A DNA stretch of 64,000 bases, taken from Scatophagus argus. Taxonomy: Eukaryota > Chordata > Actinopteri > Scatophagidae. How positions within the stretch are numbered: position 1 is the stretch's first letter; the number at the start of each line of letters is the position of its first letter. Both the position numbers and the translations under genes were made by a program. The notes under the pieces were generated by a model. That model saw only the letters and a list, made by a program, of their open reading frames with translations. It made no database searches and had not been told where the DNA came from. Where the stretch lies: assembly GCF_020382885.2 (NCBI RefSeq), contig NC_058515.1, positions 9,345,223 to 9,409,222 of the forward strand, given 5' to 3'. Positions 27,033 through 36,800 of this stretch are shown piece after piece.

Positions 27033-27345
27033 ATCTAAGTATTGGGACACCTGACCATTACACTAACGGGGACTTTAATGACATTACATTCTAAATACAC
27101 AGACAGTTTTGCAGCTATAACAGCTTCTGCTCTTCTGGGAAGGCTTTTCACAAGATTTTGAGGTATTTGTTAGGAATTTATGTCCATTCATGCAGTAGAG
27201 CAACAGTGAGTTCAAGCACTGATGTTGGATCAAAAGGTCTGGCTCACAGTCTCTGTTCCAGTTCACCCCAAAGGTGTTGGATGGGGTTGAGGTCAGGGCT
27301 CTGTGTGGGCCAGTCAACTTCTTCCACAACAGACTCATCCGATTT
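27033..27345. repeat. interspersed DNA-transposon-like repeat fragment
   Basis: The segment runs from TATTGGGACACCTGACCATT through GCAGCTATAACAGCTTCTGC, CTTCTGGGAAGGCTTTTCAC and AAAGGTGTTGGATGGGGTTG to GGCCAGTCAACTTCTTCCAC. This succession of words is that of a repeat present in very many teleost genomes. The reading frames here are broken. The transposon superfamily is not assigned. A CTCF-like half match, GCCACTAGGGG, lies just beyond at 27424-27434. Confidence 0.75.
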
Positions 27346-29704
27346 GTCTATATAGTGAAAGTGAACCTTTTACAACTTCAGGCTCCACCACCAGGTTGCC
27401 TTTTCACACGCACAGCAGTTTCTGCCACTAGGGGTCTCAATCAAAACAAAATATGGAGTTGAACGAGGAGTCAGTTCCTGGCTGTCTTCATTGTTAAACA
27501 ACCACTGCTGGAGATCAAAATCTGACCCAACTCGGACAGAAGTGTTCATAGATGAGGTAACATTTGATCTGATTACTCCATTATTATGCACTGAATGAAT
27601 ACTTCCCTCCCAGCTGTACCAGTACCAGTCTCCAGGCACCTCAAATGTCTGGCCAGTCTCAGGCAGTGTATTTGTCCTCCTGGGACAATGTATAGTATTT
27701 TCCAGATCAACTGTATAGATGGAGGTTTCTCCCCTGCTGCTCAGCTGACTGAGTTTGGTGCCAAATCATGTGTTTGTGTTTCGTAAATCCCATGAGAAGC
27801 CTGGTATTTCTATTTAACTGACTTGTCATGGGTCAACTAGTTCACTAAGCAGACTTTTCTCTGTGATTCAGAAAAGGTATTCCTCAGCCTTTATGCAGGG
27901 GCCATTTGCCTTTCCCATGCTTCTTTCATGACCTTACATGAAAATTCTTAAGATGTTCTGTTCTGTTGTTTATGAGATTTGGGACTTCACTTGGATCCTT
28001 CGGCTGGCGATGCTCTTGCATGCTTCACACCATTTTGCACTACTTTTTATTGTTGTGTGTCCATTTGGGGCTGTGTTGTTGTGGTGGCTGCTTTTTTTTC
28101 AGCCAACTTAGCTCTTTTCTTCATCCTTTCTTACATTCTCTGTTCTATCAAGCAGTTCTTCTAGTTTGGCTGCAGTACAATACACCTTTTCATCGTCTTG
28201 GTGCAGTCTCCATTGCTGTTGAACTGCTTTTATTCAGCTGCACAGCTCCTTTTTCATGCTAGTACTCTGACTTGTAGCTTTTCAGTATACATTGTATCCC
28301 AGTGTTTATTTAGTTCATTCCTTCCTGGTCTGTTATTGTGACTGCATGGTTTTAAGGCGATAGAAATATCACTGGAACTTTTATGAGTCAAAACATGCTC
28401 CATGATCTTTCCACAGCAGGAAGTATTCAAGGCATGCATTACCTCCCCAATAAAACTGACAAATGGGAATATACACAAACAGAAAATAGGTTGAAGTTTA
28501 TAAATCAGCCCTCCTGCTCAGGTGTGCAGGAGGTGGATATGTAATTGTATACAGACAAAAGTTCTAGTGATTGTCCTGAATTAGTCAGGTCAGGTTGAGT
28601 GCAGGCTGTACCTGAGTTTTCAAAATATGTATGTGGTCAGGAGCCCTCTGAGGGGTTGCAAGAAAATCAATAGGACAGGGAAGAAGAAAAACATACTTGA
28701 GTTTTTCCAAGCGTTGCCTTTTGTTTTTTGTGGAACCTCTAGGTGCTTTTACCACTTCAAGCCTCTGAAAGAATTTAAAAACATTCAGAGAAGGAATAAT
28801 CACTCTTTGGTGCAACTGCTTATTGATATTATATCAGATGTAACAGTGGCTCAGAGTAGACAACGGTTCATTTTCAAGGGTTGGAAGTTAAAAATGCTGG
28901 TGAAGATTATTGCAGTTGAATATTTTCATAATTTCAGAAATATTTCCTCAACAAGTCTTTAGGAGGCATGTGTACCTTTTGTACAGTATGTTATTTATTG
29001 TAATACATTCAGAAGACGCATAACCTAAAGTAGCTTGTTCATGATCATTTCAGCTTACAATCATTAGAATTAACTCAACCTACATCTGCATAGAACTATT
29101 TCTGCTAATTGTACAAACTGTATATTGTGTGGAGGAATAACCACACACAGCATTGTGCAAGATGTTGATTCGGCCTGCCCCCTAGTGGCCGCCTGGTTTC
29201 ATTACCTCCTACAAGTAGACCTAACTGGACCAAGACAACTTCAATGACTCTTATTCATTCAAAAAAAGAAAATTATGTGAGTATTTATATTTTTTTGTCT
29301 TTATATATTTTCCTTTTATGTGTGTGTTTTTTTTACGTTTCTCTGATGCTGCAAGAGATGAAAAGCATAAACGCCAGCAGCTGTAAGGACTCACATAGTG
29401 ACTCTAACTGTATACATATAAAAGTTCTTTATTTCCACTATAAAACTGTTAAAGTCTTGAACTTATCAGGGTCATTACCTGAAGGTATGTTAATGTCAAG
29501 GCAAAAGCTTGGAAGGTGCTTACATTATGATTTCAAGTTTGGACTGAGCAGAGCACAAAGCTAACATGAAAGCCAGCCAGGCAGCTTTGACACTTGTCTG
29601 CGGTGTAACACCAGAAAAAAAGCAGCGCTTTCATTACGTGATAGCTCAGTTTGTGTGTCTACTGTAGAAAGAGATGCCATCCTTCCACTTCTCCAATGAA
29701 GCCT
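27346..29704. other. 3' flank of cpz, no gene
   Basis: Contains the probable cpz 3' UTR (up to about 29400) and otherwise unrecognised AT-rich DNA. At 29176-29190 the minus strand reads GGCCACTAGGGGGCA, a near-perfect CTCF core. Confidence 0.45.
29429..29434 (-). promoter_or_regulatory. candidate cpz polyadenylation signal AATAAA
   Basis: The plus-strand hexamer tttatt reads AATAAA on the transcript strand, about 270 nt beyond the cpz stop codon. It is the first canonical hexamer I noted downstream. Such hexamers are frequent in AT-rich DNA, so the assignment is tentative. Confidence 0.4.
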
Positions 29705-30841
29705 TTAATAGTGTTTGAGCAGCCATGTTGGTGCGGGTCCTCCCGGCAGGACAAAGTAGCTCCACCACCAGGGCTTCTCTGCTCTCTCCTCGCGGTTCTG
29801 GCTCAGATCAGCCATCAGGGTGTAGCGCTCGTACTGATTATAAGGGTCAAAGCGGTCATAGGTGCCCATAGACTGGATGGTGACATCCTCCTCTTGCATG
29901 TCAGGTTCTAGAGCAGCTTTCTGCAGCACAAAGTCCACGCGGCCAGCTGTGTGCATGCGAGGAGGCAGGTGGACTCTCTTCATAGCTCTGGCGTAGCCTG
30001 GGGCAGAGGCGGACACGATGTGGATGCCAGGGCTGAGGAGGCGCCAGTACTCTCCGCTTTCAGCTGGGCAGAGAGAAGGAGGTGGAGCATTTGGACTCAG
30101 TTTACTCATCGCAGAGAAAGGCTGTGTTACAAACTGAGGGGAGGGTGGATTGGAAAGAAAAGGGTGTAGAGCAGGCAGGGAGTCTACTGCAGCAGTCATG
30201 TGATAAGATAGCTGTATGATTACAGAGTTGGTCGCGTGAGGGTTAAAAACACTGTGCAATTCCAAGATAACACTGTATTCACTCAGAGTAACAGATGTTG
30301 ATTTTGGTTGAAGTGAGGTATCCTATTTGGTTTTCAGGCACTTCCAGTCAGACGAATCAGATTTTCCAGTTAGTTTCCCATGTGTAATTACAATTTCAAT
30401 GTTGACATGAATGCTATATACAGTTTAAGGACTGGTGCATACTGATGTAATGAAAAACAGTACTCCCTTGCAGTATGAAAATTGTACAGTAGGAAACTGT
30501 TTTGTTTTGTTTTGGGTTTTTTTTTGGATGACCTACTGAACTGAAAGTCAGGATATTTAAGCCTTTGCTGCATTGATTTTTATATTCCTAACTTTATGGA
30601 TGTTTGACACTAAAAGAAAGGAGTGGCCTTTAACTTCGCAAAATATGTCATGTTGGCCACCAGAAGCAAAACCTGTTTCAGCTTTGACTAAAGTTAATCT
30701 GTTATCTGTGGAAAATTTTGTTAGTAGCTAACACTTCTTACCTGTGGTGACGTCGTGCCGTATTCCTCTGATTGATATCTGCGCACCTTTGATTGCATTT
30801 CCCTCCTCGTCTTTCACGATGCCTTTGATACCTTGATGGGC
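29705..30841 (-). other. cpz: cpz exons 10-11: transthyretin-like domain and C-terminal tail
   Basis: Exon 10 (30742-30841) begins [15 protein letters not shown] and exon 11 continues with [10 protein letters not shown] and [14 protein letters not shown], the seven-strand transthyretin-like domain that follows the peptidase domain in this subfamily. The tail is acidic, then Tyr/Asp-rich, then EKPWWWSYF near the end and a final WLLKHY. The basic/aromatic C-terminus resembles mammalian CPZ. The 678-bp intron 10 separates the two exons. Confidence 0.9.
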
Positions 30842-33800
30842 CTGAGCAACAACAATAAGGACAAAAGTGCTTCAAATGCATCAGTTAAGAATTCAGGAGC
30901 ACAAAAACTACACTCATATCTAATGCCAGCTCTGACTTAAATAATGTCACAGGATCAGTCATCCTTCATGACTTTGCACACCTCGATGCAGCCCCTGATC
31001 TGGTACAGTGGATATATTTATGTCGCTGCAGGAACAGCAACTCATAACAGCTTCAATTTACAGTATAGTTAAGAAGTGATTTGTTTTCAGTAAGTTGTAA
31101 TCACGTCCTTACCGCCTCCATAAATGTGATTAAAGCCTCATGGTTTTCATGCCAGGCGATAAATAACTCCTCTTCAGGAGGGAATTTATCACAACCAAGC
31201 TCCACGGTCACCTCAAAACAGTTGGTGTGAAGATAGTTGAAGTCCTGCATGCCTGGCCAGAAGACAAAAAACAAAACTGTTTGACCCAGAAATCCATGAG
31301 AAACAGTTGTGACCTTTCCCCTACACCTATCAGAGGCTCTTTCTCACTGCTTCTGGTCTTATGGCGACCTCTAGTGGCACCATCTGACACATGTTTTTTA
31401 ATCTCATAGTCAGAAGAAAGAAGAAGAAAGAAAGTGACATATTTTGTCATTGGAGGGAACTCACTCCAACGAAATTTGTTCTCTGCATTTAACCCACCCA
31501 AGTGACGTGCACACACACACAGCAAACCCGGGGCAGTGGGCGACCGCGTGCAGCGCCCGGGGAGCAGTGGGGGTTAGGTACCTTGCTCAAGGGTACCTCA
31601 GCCATGGACACCGGGACGGGGAATCGAACCAGCGATCCACCGGTTACGGGTCCGACACCCTAACCGCTGATCCACGACTGCGGTCACTGGGGTTTAATGT
31701 TCACTGTGTCTACTCACTGCCTGCAAAGCTAGACCACTGTGCTCCATTAATGGTTCCTTTCTGGCTGTTAGCACGAGATGATCCACACTGGGCATTTTCA
31801 TTGGACATCGTTTCATGAGCATTTGCATATGTTCTTGCAAGAAGCTTGAACACCTATGGAATAAAAACCAGATGGTTATTTTTCTAGTTTTTGAGTTCAT
31901 CACAGATGAGAAGATAAACATTGATTATCACTGAATGAATGAATGAATCAACCTTGAACTGCCCCTACAGGACTTTGTTTAGTACAAAATTCCTCCTCAC
32001 TGCTTCATTCACGATTTAGTTTCTGCTTGCAGATATGATACATCAAAGATTACCAAGACAACGTTACGTCAGCTTTTTCTTCTTTAATTGTGTTGATTCA
32101 ATTCACTTTTGACTGATGAGGAGAGGCAAGGATAAGTATTTCTTTTCTGGAGGTGATGTGTTACACGGAGCTTGTTCACCTGGTCATCCGGCGTGGGGGA
32201 GAACATGCTACGCTCCAGCGGGTGTTTGGACAGATCGTAGGGGTAGGACACCACCAAGTCTCCACCATGGAAGTTAGCGGAGAGCACAAACGGGATGGAG
32301 CGGATCCATTTCATGATGGCGTAAGTCTCTGGTGCCACCTGTATTGCAGTAGTGAGTGCAAGACATTAAACAAGTGATATCATCCATTAGGCTGTAAAAT
32401 ATCATTCACTGACATGACATATGGATAAGGATTCATACTGTACCTTACCAAACCAGTAATAGTCTGGGATTGGGATGTGGTCGGTGCGGTAGGCCTTTTG
32501 TCTGCGTCGGCTGTAAACAATGGACGTCAAGTCTGGGAAGTTTCTGTTCAGGTCAATGTTCTGAGCGTTGTTTCGGCCGATGTTCCAAGAGTCGTATCTG
32601 TGACCCTGTGGAATTCAGAAAAAGTACTGGCGTGTTTGCCTTTATTTATCTTTTGTCTATCAAATCTGTGATAGTGTTTTTCCTACTTACCAAGTCACCA
32701 AGGTTTTGTGGTGTGAATGTCTCTAAAACCGAAATGATGTGTGGGCAGCAAACAAAACCAAGACAGTGTGCAAGTTTTCTTTTATTGTTATTTTAGCTGA
32801 CAAGGGGCGTAGCTAGTTGATTTTTTCATTTCACTGCACAACGACGAATCTGTGTGACTGTGGAGAACTGACCTCCTCCTCATCATCATAGGCGTTGCTA
32901 TTGTCCTGGACTCCAGAAGCAGCCACCTCATATCCGTCAGGGTTCATGGAGGGCAGAATGTGGATGCGGGTGGTGTTGATGAGGGTCTGGATGCGCTCGT
33001 TCCCCAGCTGATACTCCAAGCACAGGTACTGAGCCAAGTAGATCAGCAGCTGGCGGCCCACGACTTCATTGCCATGCATGTTGCCAACGTACTTTAACTC
33101 AGGCTCAACTGCAGAGGGTCACATTTACAGTCACTGGCCTGACTTCCTCGATCATGAAGAGCGATAGGAACTACCTAAACAGACTTTGACAAACTTAACT
33201 CACGCAGTTCATGTTTGCCGGGGTTGTTCGAGAACTCGATCACGAGCAGCTCCCTGCCCTCCATGCTGCGGCCGATGCTGTAGGTTCTCGTAATGTCGGG
33301 GCACTGTTCCTCGGTTTTCTTCAAGACGCTGATCATCTGAGCATTGGAATGATAGCTGAACTTCATTGTGGTGGCGGGATCCTCAGGAGGAGGGATTTCC
33401 ATGCTGTCAACAGCCTCTACATCCTGCTCCACTGTAAAGAAAAAAAAAAAAATCACAGCACGCCTTATCAGTTTAGATCAATGTGCTTTTAGATCTACCA
33501 GTGACTGGCCACAAATTTTCTATCTATCAAACAAAAATGCTCTCTCCACTCTTGTGTGGCTGCCAGGCTATAAATAGGACATCTGAAGAGTCTGAAGGAA
33601 TGTACAGCAGAGAGCAGAAGGAGAGTACAGAAAGTCGCTATAACACCAAATGCCTGATGAGCCGAATGTGCTTCTTTCAGCTGACACATGAAACTCGTAA
33701 ACAAACCATCTGTTCTTATTTTTGCATTCACACTTACAGAAACCAGCAATAGCTCCCAAACCACACACAACATATCGAACTTTGGGCAGCATCTGTCACG

Positions 33801-36508
33801 ACTTTCAGTTCTGGTTCCAGTGCTTGATGTTTATAGTGTGAATGTGTTATTATGGGTTTGCTCTTACTAATCTTTAACAAGAACGAGTGTGTATTACGGG
33901 CATTTTCCTATTTAACAGAATTCATTCTGTGTGTCCTAATATTTGAAGGAAGTAACCACACCCCTCATTTGATTAACATTAAAGTAGCATTAATGCATTT
34001 TTTGGCCACTTGGGGGCAGCAGAATAAGCTATAAACACCAGTTGATATGGTGGGTGTGAAAGCAAACAATCACTTCTTTACACATCAAGCAGAAGCAATC
34101 ATTTGAAGTTTTGCTCTCAGATGGTGAATGTAAGTTAATACAGATGTAAATTGGCTCTCTTTTAACTTTTTTGCTTTGGCCTCTTGAGAAATCTAGTGAG
34201 GGATGAATGAGGGGTGATTTGTATGTTTGTATTTGTGTTTCTTCAGCCCATGTCAGAGAAAACAGTGAAAAAAATGGAAAACTCAATATCTCAGAAACCC
34301 ATGGTGGCATGTTTAAAGTCTTTAAGTTTTGAGTCCAAGCCGAAAAGATATTCATTTTAATGTAAGGTAAGACAAATTTGAATCCACTTTTCGCCAACAT
34401 GCCTTTTTCTGCACATGCATGCGTCTTATAACTGCAGCTTGATGTCACATGATCAGACAGGAACATCAGACGCCTCAGCCAAATTCTTCGAGGCAGAAAA
34501 CATTTTGCAATAATGAATCTGAGACACTGCTGCAGTAGTTAAGACGATGTAGTGAATTTCATTGGTTAACTTTAAAACTTTTTACAGCCATGTACACATT
34601 TTACAGTACACGTGAACACAAAAAAATTTGATAACTTAACGCTCAAATCAGTTCCTTATGTCCTGCATACGTTCCTGCTGTTCGTGCTCTCATGTGGCCT
34701 GCACATGATTTTTGTTTCTGTCTTTAAATAGTTTTGCACTCCATGAATGTACAACAGATTTTAAAAAATACTGACACACAATGTTTGCCTTTCTGCGGGG
34801 CTTTAAGGCGCTGTTTATAAGGATGGTCTGATAGTGAAAACACATGAAATCTGCTGGTGAAAACACATGAAAATAACCACAGGACCCAGTAGAAGTCAGG
34901 GTTTATATGGGGGAATAAGCCGTTCCAGTTGGACTTTGAGGTGAGCCACATGACCATGTGAGCGAACCAGACGCTCTATTGAAACCCAAAGTGTTTCTCT
35001 TCCACGTGAAAACAAAGGGGTGAAAAATCCAAACTTAAAACATCAATAAGGATACAATTAGTGACAATACCAATGATATTTTAATTTGCTCTCACCCTTG
35101 AGGCCCTCCAGCGGGTCGTAACATCCCTCTTGGTCACTGACAAAGAAGCGATCACAGTCCAGGAAGTAGGGCCAAGCCATCTCTATCGCCTCAAACGCGT
35201 GGCTGCATTTTTTTTGCACCGCCTCGCAGGTGTTGCGACAGGGCTTCAGCACCTTCTCCGTCTCACAGCGGGGAGCCAACACGGAGCAGCCCAGCATGCG
35301 GAGCTCAGGGTTGCACTCTCCCCCAAGCAGAGACTCAATCACGCTTATGAGGAGATACTCGGCACCCGCCTCGGCTTCTTCGCGGGACTTGTGGCCGAGG
35401 ATGTTTGGGAACATGGTCTGAGTGTAGACCATGTCCTCGCAGTAGGACAGAAACATGTCCGTACATCTTGCTGCTAAAAAAGGAAAAGGAAACGAACGAA
35501 CGATTTTTTTAGTGATGATCTAAACCATCAGTCTTTATTTCGAGGGATCTTGACATGTGTCACACTCTTAATCATGAGCCCCACTGCGCTGTCTTCAATC
35601 ATCTAGCTCCAAATATTTCTATTATCTCTGGAAATTGAAATTTGAATATTTCATAGTGTCATTGATCATCTAAAAATACACATGATGGTCCTATGGCTTT
35701 TGGGCCAGATTCCATTAAGGCTACGATCAGGGTGACTTATGATCTTATCCTTTTAGTTGTATAAAAAAAAAATGGGCTCAATTCAAGTCCGCCATGGTGT
35801 AACTGTACAAACACCCTGGAGGTTTTAGAGCCTGATCTGTCTTCGGTGTGAAGATTAAATGTGAAATAGTCTCAAAAAATAAAACTACTGAGTTTTTTAA
35901 TAACTGGATGGAAAAACAGCTCATTCAGACCAGTGTTCCTTCATCAAAACCCAAGGGGACTTACATTTTTCCTCCACTGTTGGCCTGCACAGCCCTGCAA
36001 GACACATCAGTATGTGATTAGCTGACAGTGCAGCAGACACTAGATGGCAGAGCGGTTTCTGTAAATGCCTCACTGTGGCCTTGACCGACATCTGGTCTTG
36101 CTTCATCAGTTTTCTAAAATGTCAGTCTACAAAATATCATTAAGACACGAGAGATCTCACTTTTTTTCTACAGGATTATACCATTTTAATCATTAAGGTT
36201 GAAAAGCATGCTTTCATCTGGAATATTAACCATAATAAGCTGTAGGCCAGAATCTAATCACAGGGTATTCACTATCATTCCGGTTTTAAAAGTTACATGC
36301 GAGCGTTTTACAGCATAGAAGTCAGCTTCTGGACCAAGAAAACTACAAGGTCTACACAAGAAAATATGCTATGTCCAGTTCATGCAGCAGTATGATAATA
36401 AAGTAGTTCACAGCAAGCCGAAAAAACTTTACCTCGAACTGCTGGGTCACATCGCGGAGGAGAAGACGAAACAAGGACCAACAACTGCAGCAGGACCAGC
36501 AGCAGCAT
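29705..36508 (-). CDS. cpz: carboxypeptidase Z, complete, 11 coding exons, 667 aa
   Basis: Secreted zinc carboxypeptidase of the regulatory (N/E) subfamily. It removes C-terminal Arg/Lys and binds Wnt through its frizzled-like domain. Coding exons in transcript order: 36508-36433, 35994-35965, 35473-35096, 33431-33204, 33108-32873, 32605-32444, 32338-32180, 31853-31718, 31252-31113, 30841-30742, 30063-29705. All introns are GT-AG, the phases agree at each junction, and the sum is 2004 nt including stop. The start ATG (36508) opens a Leu-rich signal peptide ([16 protein letters not shown]) and has an in-frame TAA just upstream. Domain order is signal peptide, frizzled CRD (about 28-155), peptidase (about 180-515) and transthyretin-like domain (about 516-600), ending in the CPZ-type EKPWWWSYF tail. 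Length is close to human CPZ. Neighbours trmt44 and gpr78 lie in the same orientation, as in human 4p16.1. Confidence 0.95.
31113..33431 (-). other. cpz: cpz exons 4-9: zinc carboxypeptidase catalytic domain
   Basis: Six exons encode the M14 peptidase core. Visible key residues: zinc ligands H249 and E252 in NMHGNE (exon 5) and H394 in [13 protein letters not shown] (exon 7); substrate-carboxylate residues N336/R337 in DLNRNFPD (exon 6); Y475 in DFNYL and catalytic base E486 in VTVELGC (exon 9). All are present, so an active enzyme is predicted. An acidic run, DDEEE, ends exon 5 at about residues 312-316, between NPDGYEVAA and [15 protein letters not shown]. From memory, mammalian CPZ is shorter here. 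Exon 8 carries the family's variable, hydrophilic region before GTINGAQW. Confidence 0.93.
31430..31684 (-). mobile_element. tRNA-derived SINE inside cpz intron 8
   Basis: Read on the minus strand, the segment starts with a tRNA-like head. A box A-like TGGATCAGCGGTTAGGG lies near 31660-31677 and a good box B, GGTTCGATTCC, near 31620-31630. A body containing CTTGAGCAAGGTACC follows, then a conserved-looking 3' part ending around ATGACAAAATATGTCAC. The head-body-tail layout and the sequence resemble a SINE widespread in acanthomorph fish; the family name is not assigned. It is in the same orientation as cpz and starts 33 bases after the exon 8 donor. I could not define a clear target-site duplication. 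Confidence 0.78.
33432..35095 (-). other. cpz intron 3 with a probable repeat insertion
   Basis: Largest cpz intron (1664 bp). The acceptor has a long T-rich (plus-strand A-rich) tract at 33437-33451. From about 33980 to 34480 the sequence, including TTTTGGCCACTTGGGGGCAG and AACTCAATATCTCAGAAACC, looks like a dispersed fish repeat. It carries a CTCF-like motif at 34004-34022. A short duplicated word, GAAAACACATGAAA, occurs twice at 34837-34872. Confidence 0.45.
35096..35473 (-). other. cpz: cpz exon 3: frizzled-type cysteine-rich domain
   Basis: This 378-nt exon encodes residues 37-161 and nearly the whole frizzled (Fz) CRD. It has the Cys-rich pattern of the fold ([50 protein letters not shown]). 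MAWPYFLDC and GCYDPLEGL near its end are characteristic of CPZ. In mammals this domain binds Wnt. The first CRD cysteine(s) come from the 30-nt exon 2 (35965-35994, encoding LCRPTVEEK), so the CRD is split after a microexon. Confidence 0.93.
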
Positions 36509-36800
36509 GTCGCTCACTTTCTGCGGTTTTTATATTCCGTTCCGATGTGGCACCTCACACACGCAGCCAGTGGGTGTGTGTGCGTGTGTGTCAGTTCCCC
36601 CAAGTCTGCAGAAATTTCCCTCTCAACTCCCCTCAAAGCGACGTTATTACACGTATTACGGCCAACTATCGAGTTACAGAGGAAATGTCTCTATGATGAA
36701 GTAGGAATATGTGCCTGACAGTGTGCACGCAGATTTAGCGAGTGTGGCGCTCATTTATGGATATTTAAGGTAAAGTGACAAGGCAGCACGCAGGCCTGTG
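36509..36800 (-). promoter_or_regulatory. presumed cpz 5' UTR/promoter flank
   Basis: Sequence immediately upstream of the cpz start codon. It contains TATAAAAA on the minus strand at 36534-36527, a short GT-rich run at 36572-36590, and no upstream in-frame ATG before a stop. The TATA-like motif is only 18 bases from the ATG, which is too close for a normal TATA-driven start with a 5' UTR. It may be unused, or the main start site may lie further upstream. Confidence 0.4.

Noticed and set aside
31600-31684. tRNA gene on the minus strand
   Set aside because: A- and B-box-like sequences are present, but no full cloverleaf or acceptor pairing was seen, and the sequence continues into a SINE body and tail.
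31715-31724. Non-canonical GC donor for cpz exon 8 (CAG/GCAGTG)
   Set aside because: A standard donor three bases further on (GGCA/GTGAGT) restores the correct frame with exon 9 and gives the expected FAGSMQDF sequence.
32444-32449. Upstream donor for cpz exon 6 (TTTG/GTAAGG)
   Set aside because: It looks stronger but puts exon 7 out of frame. The donor five bases downstream (AAG/GTACAG) gives the conserved GKVAPET junction.
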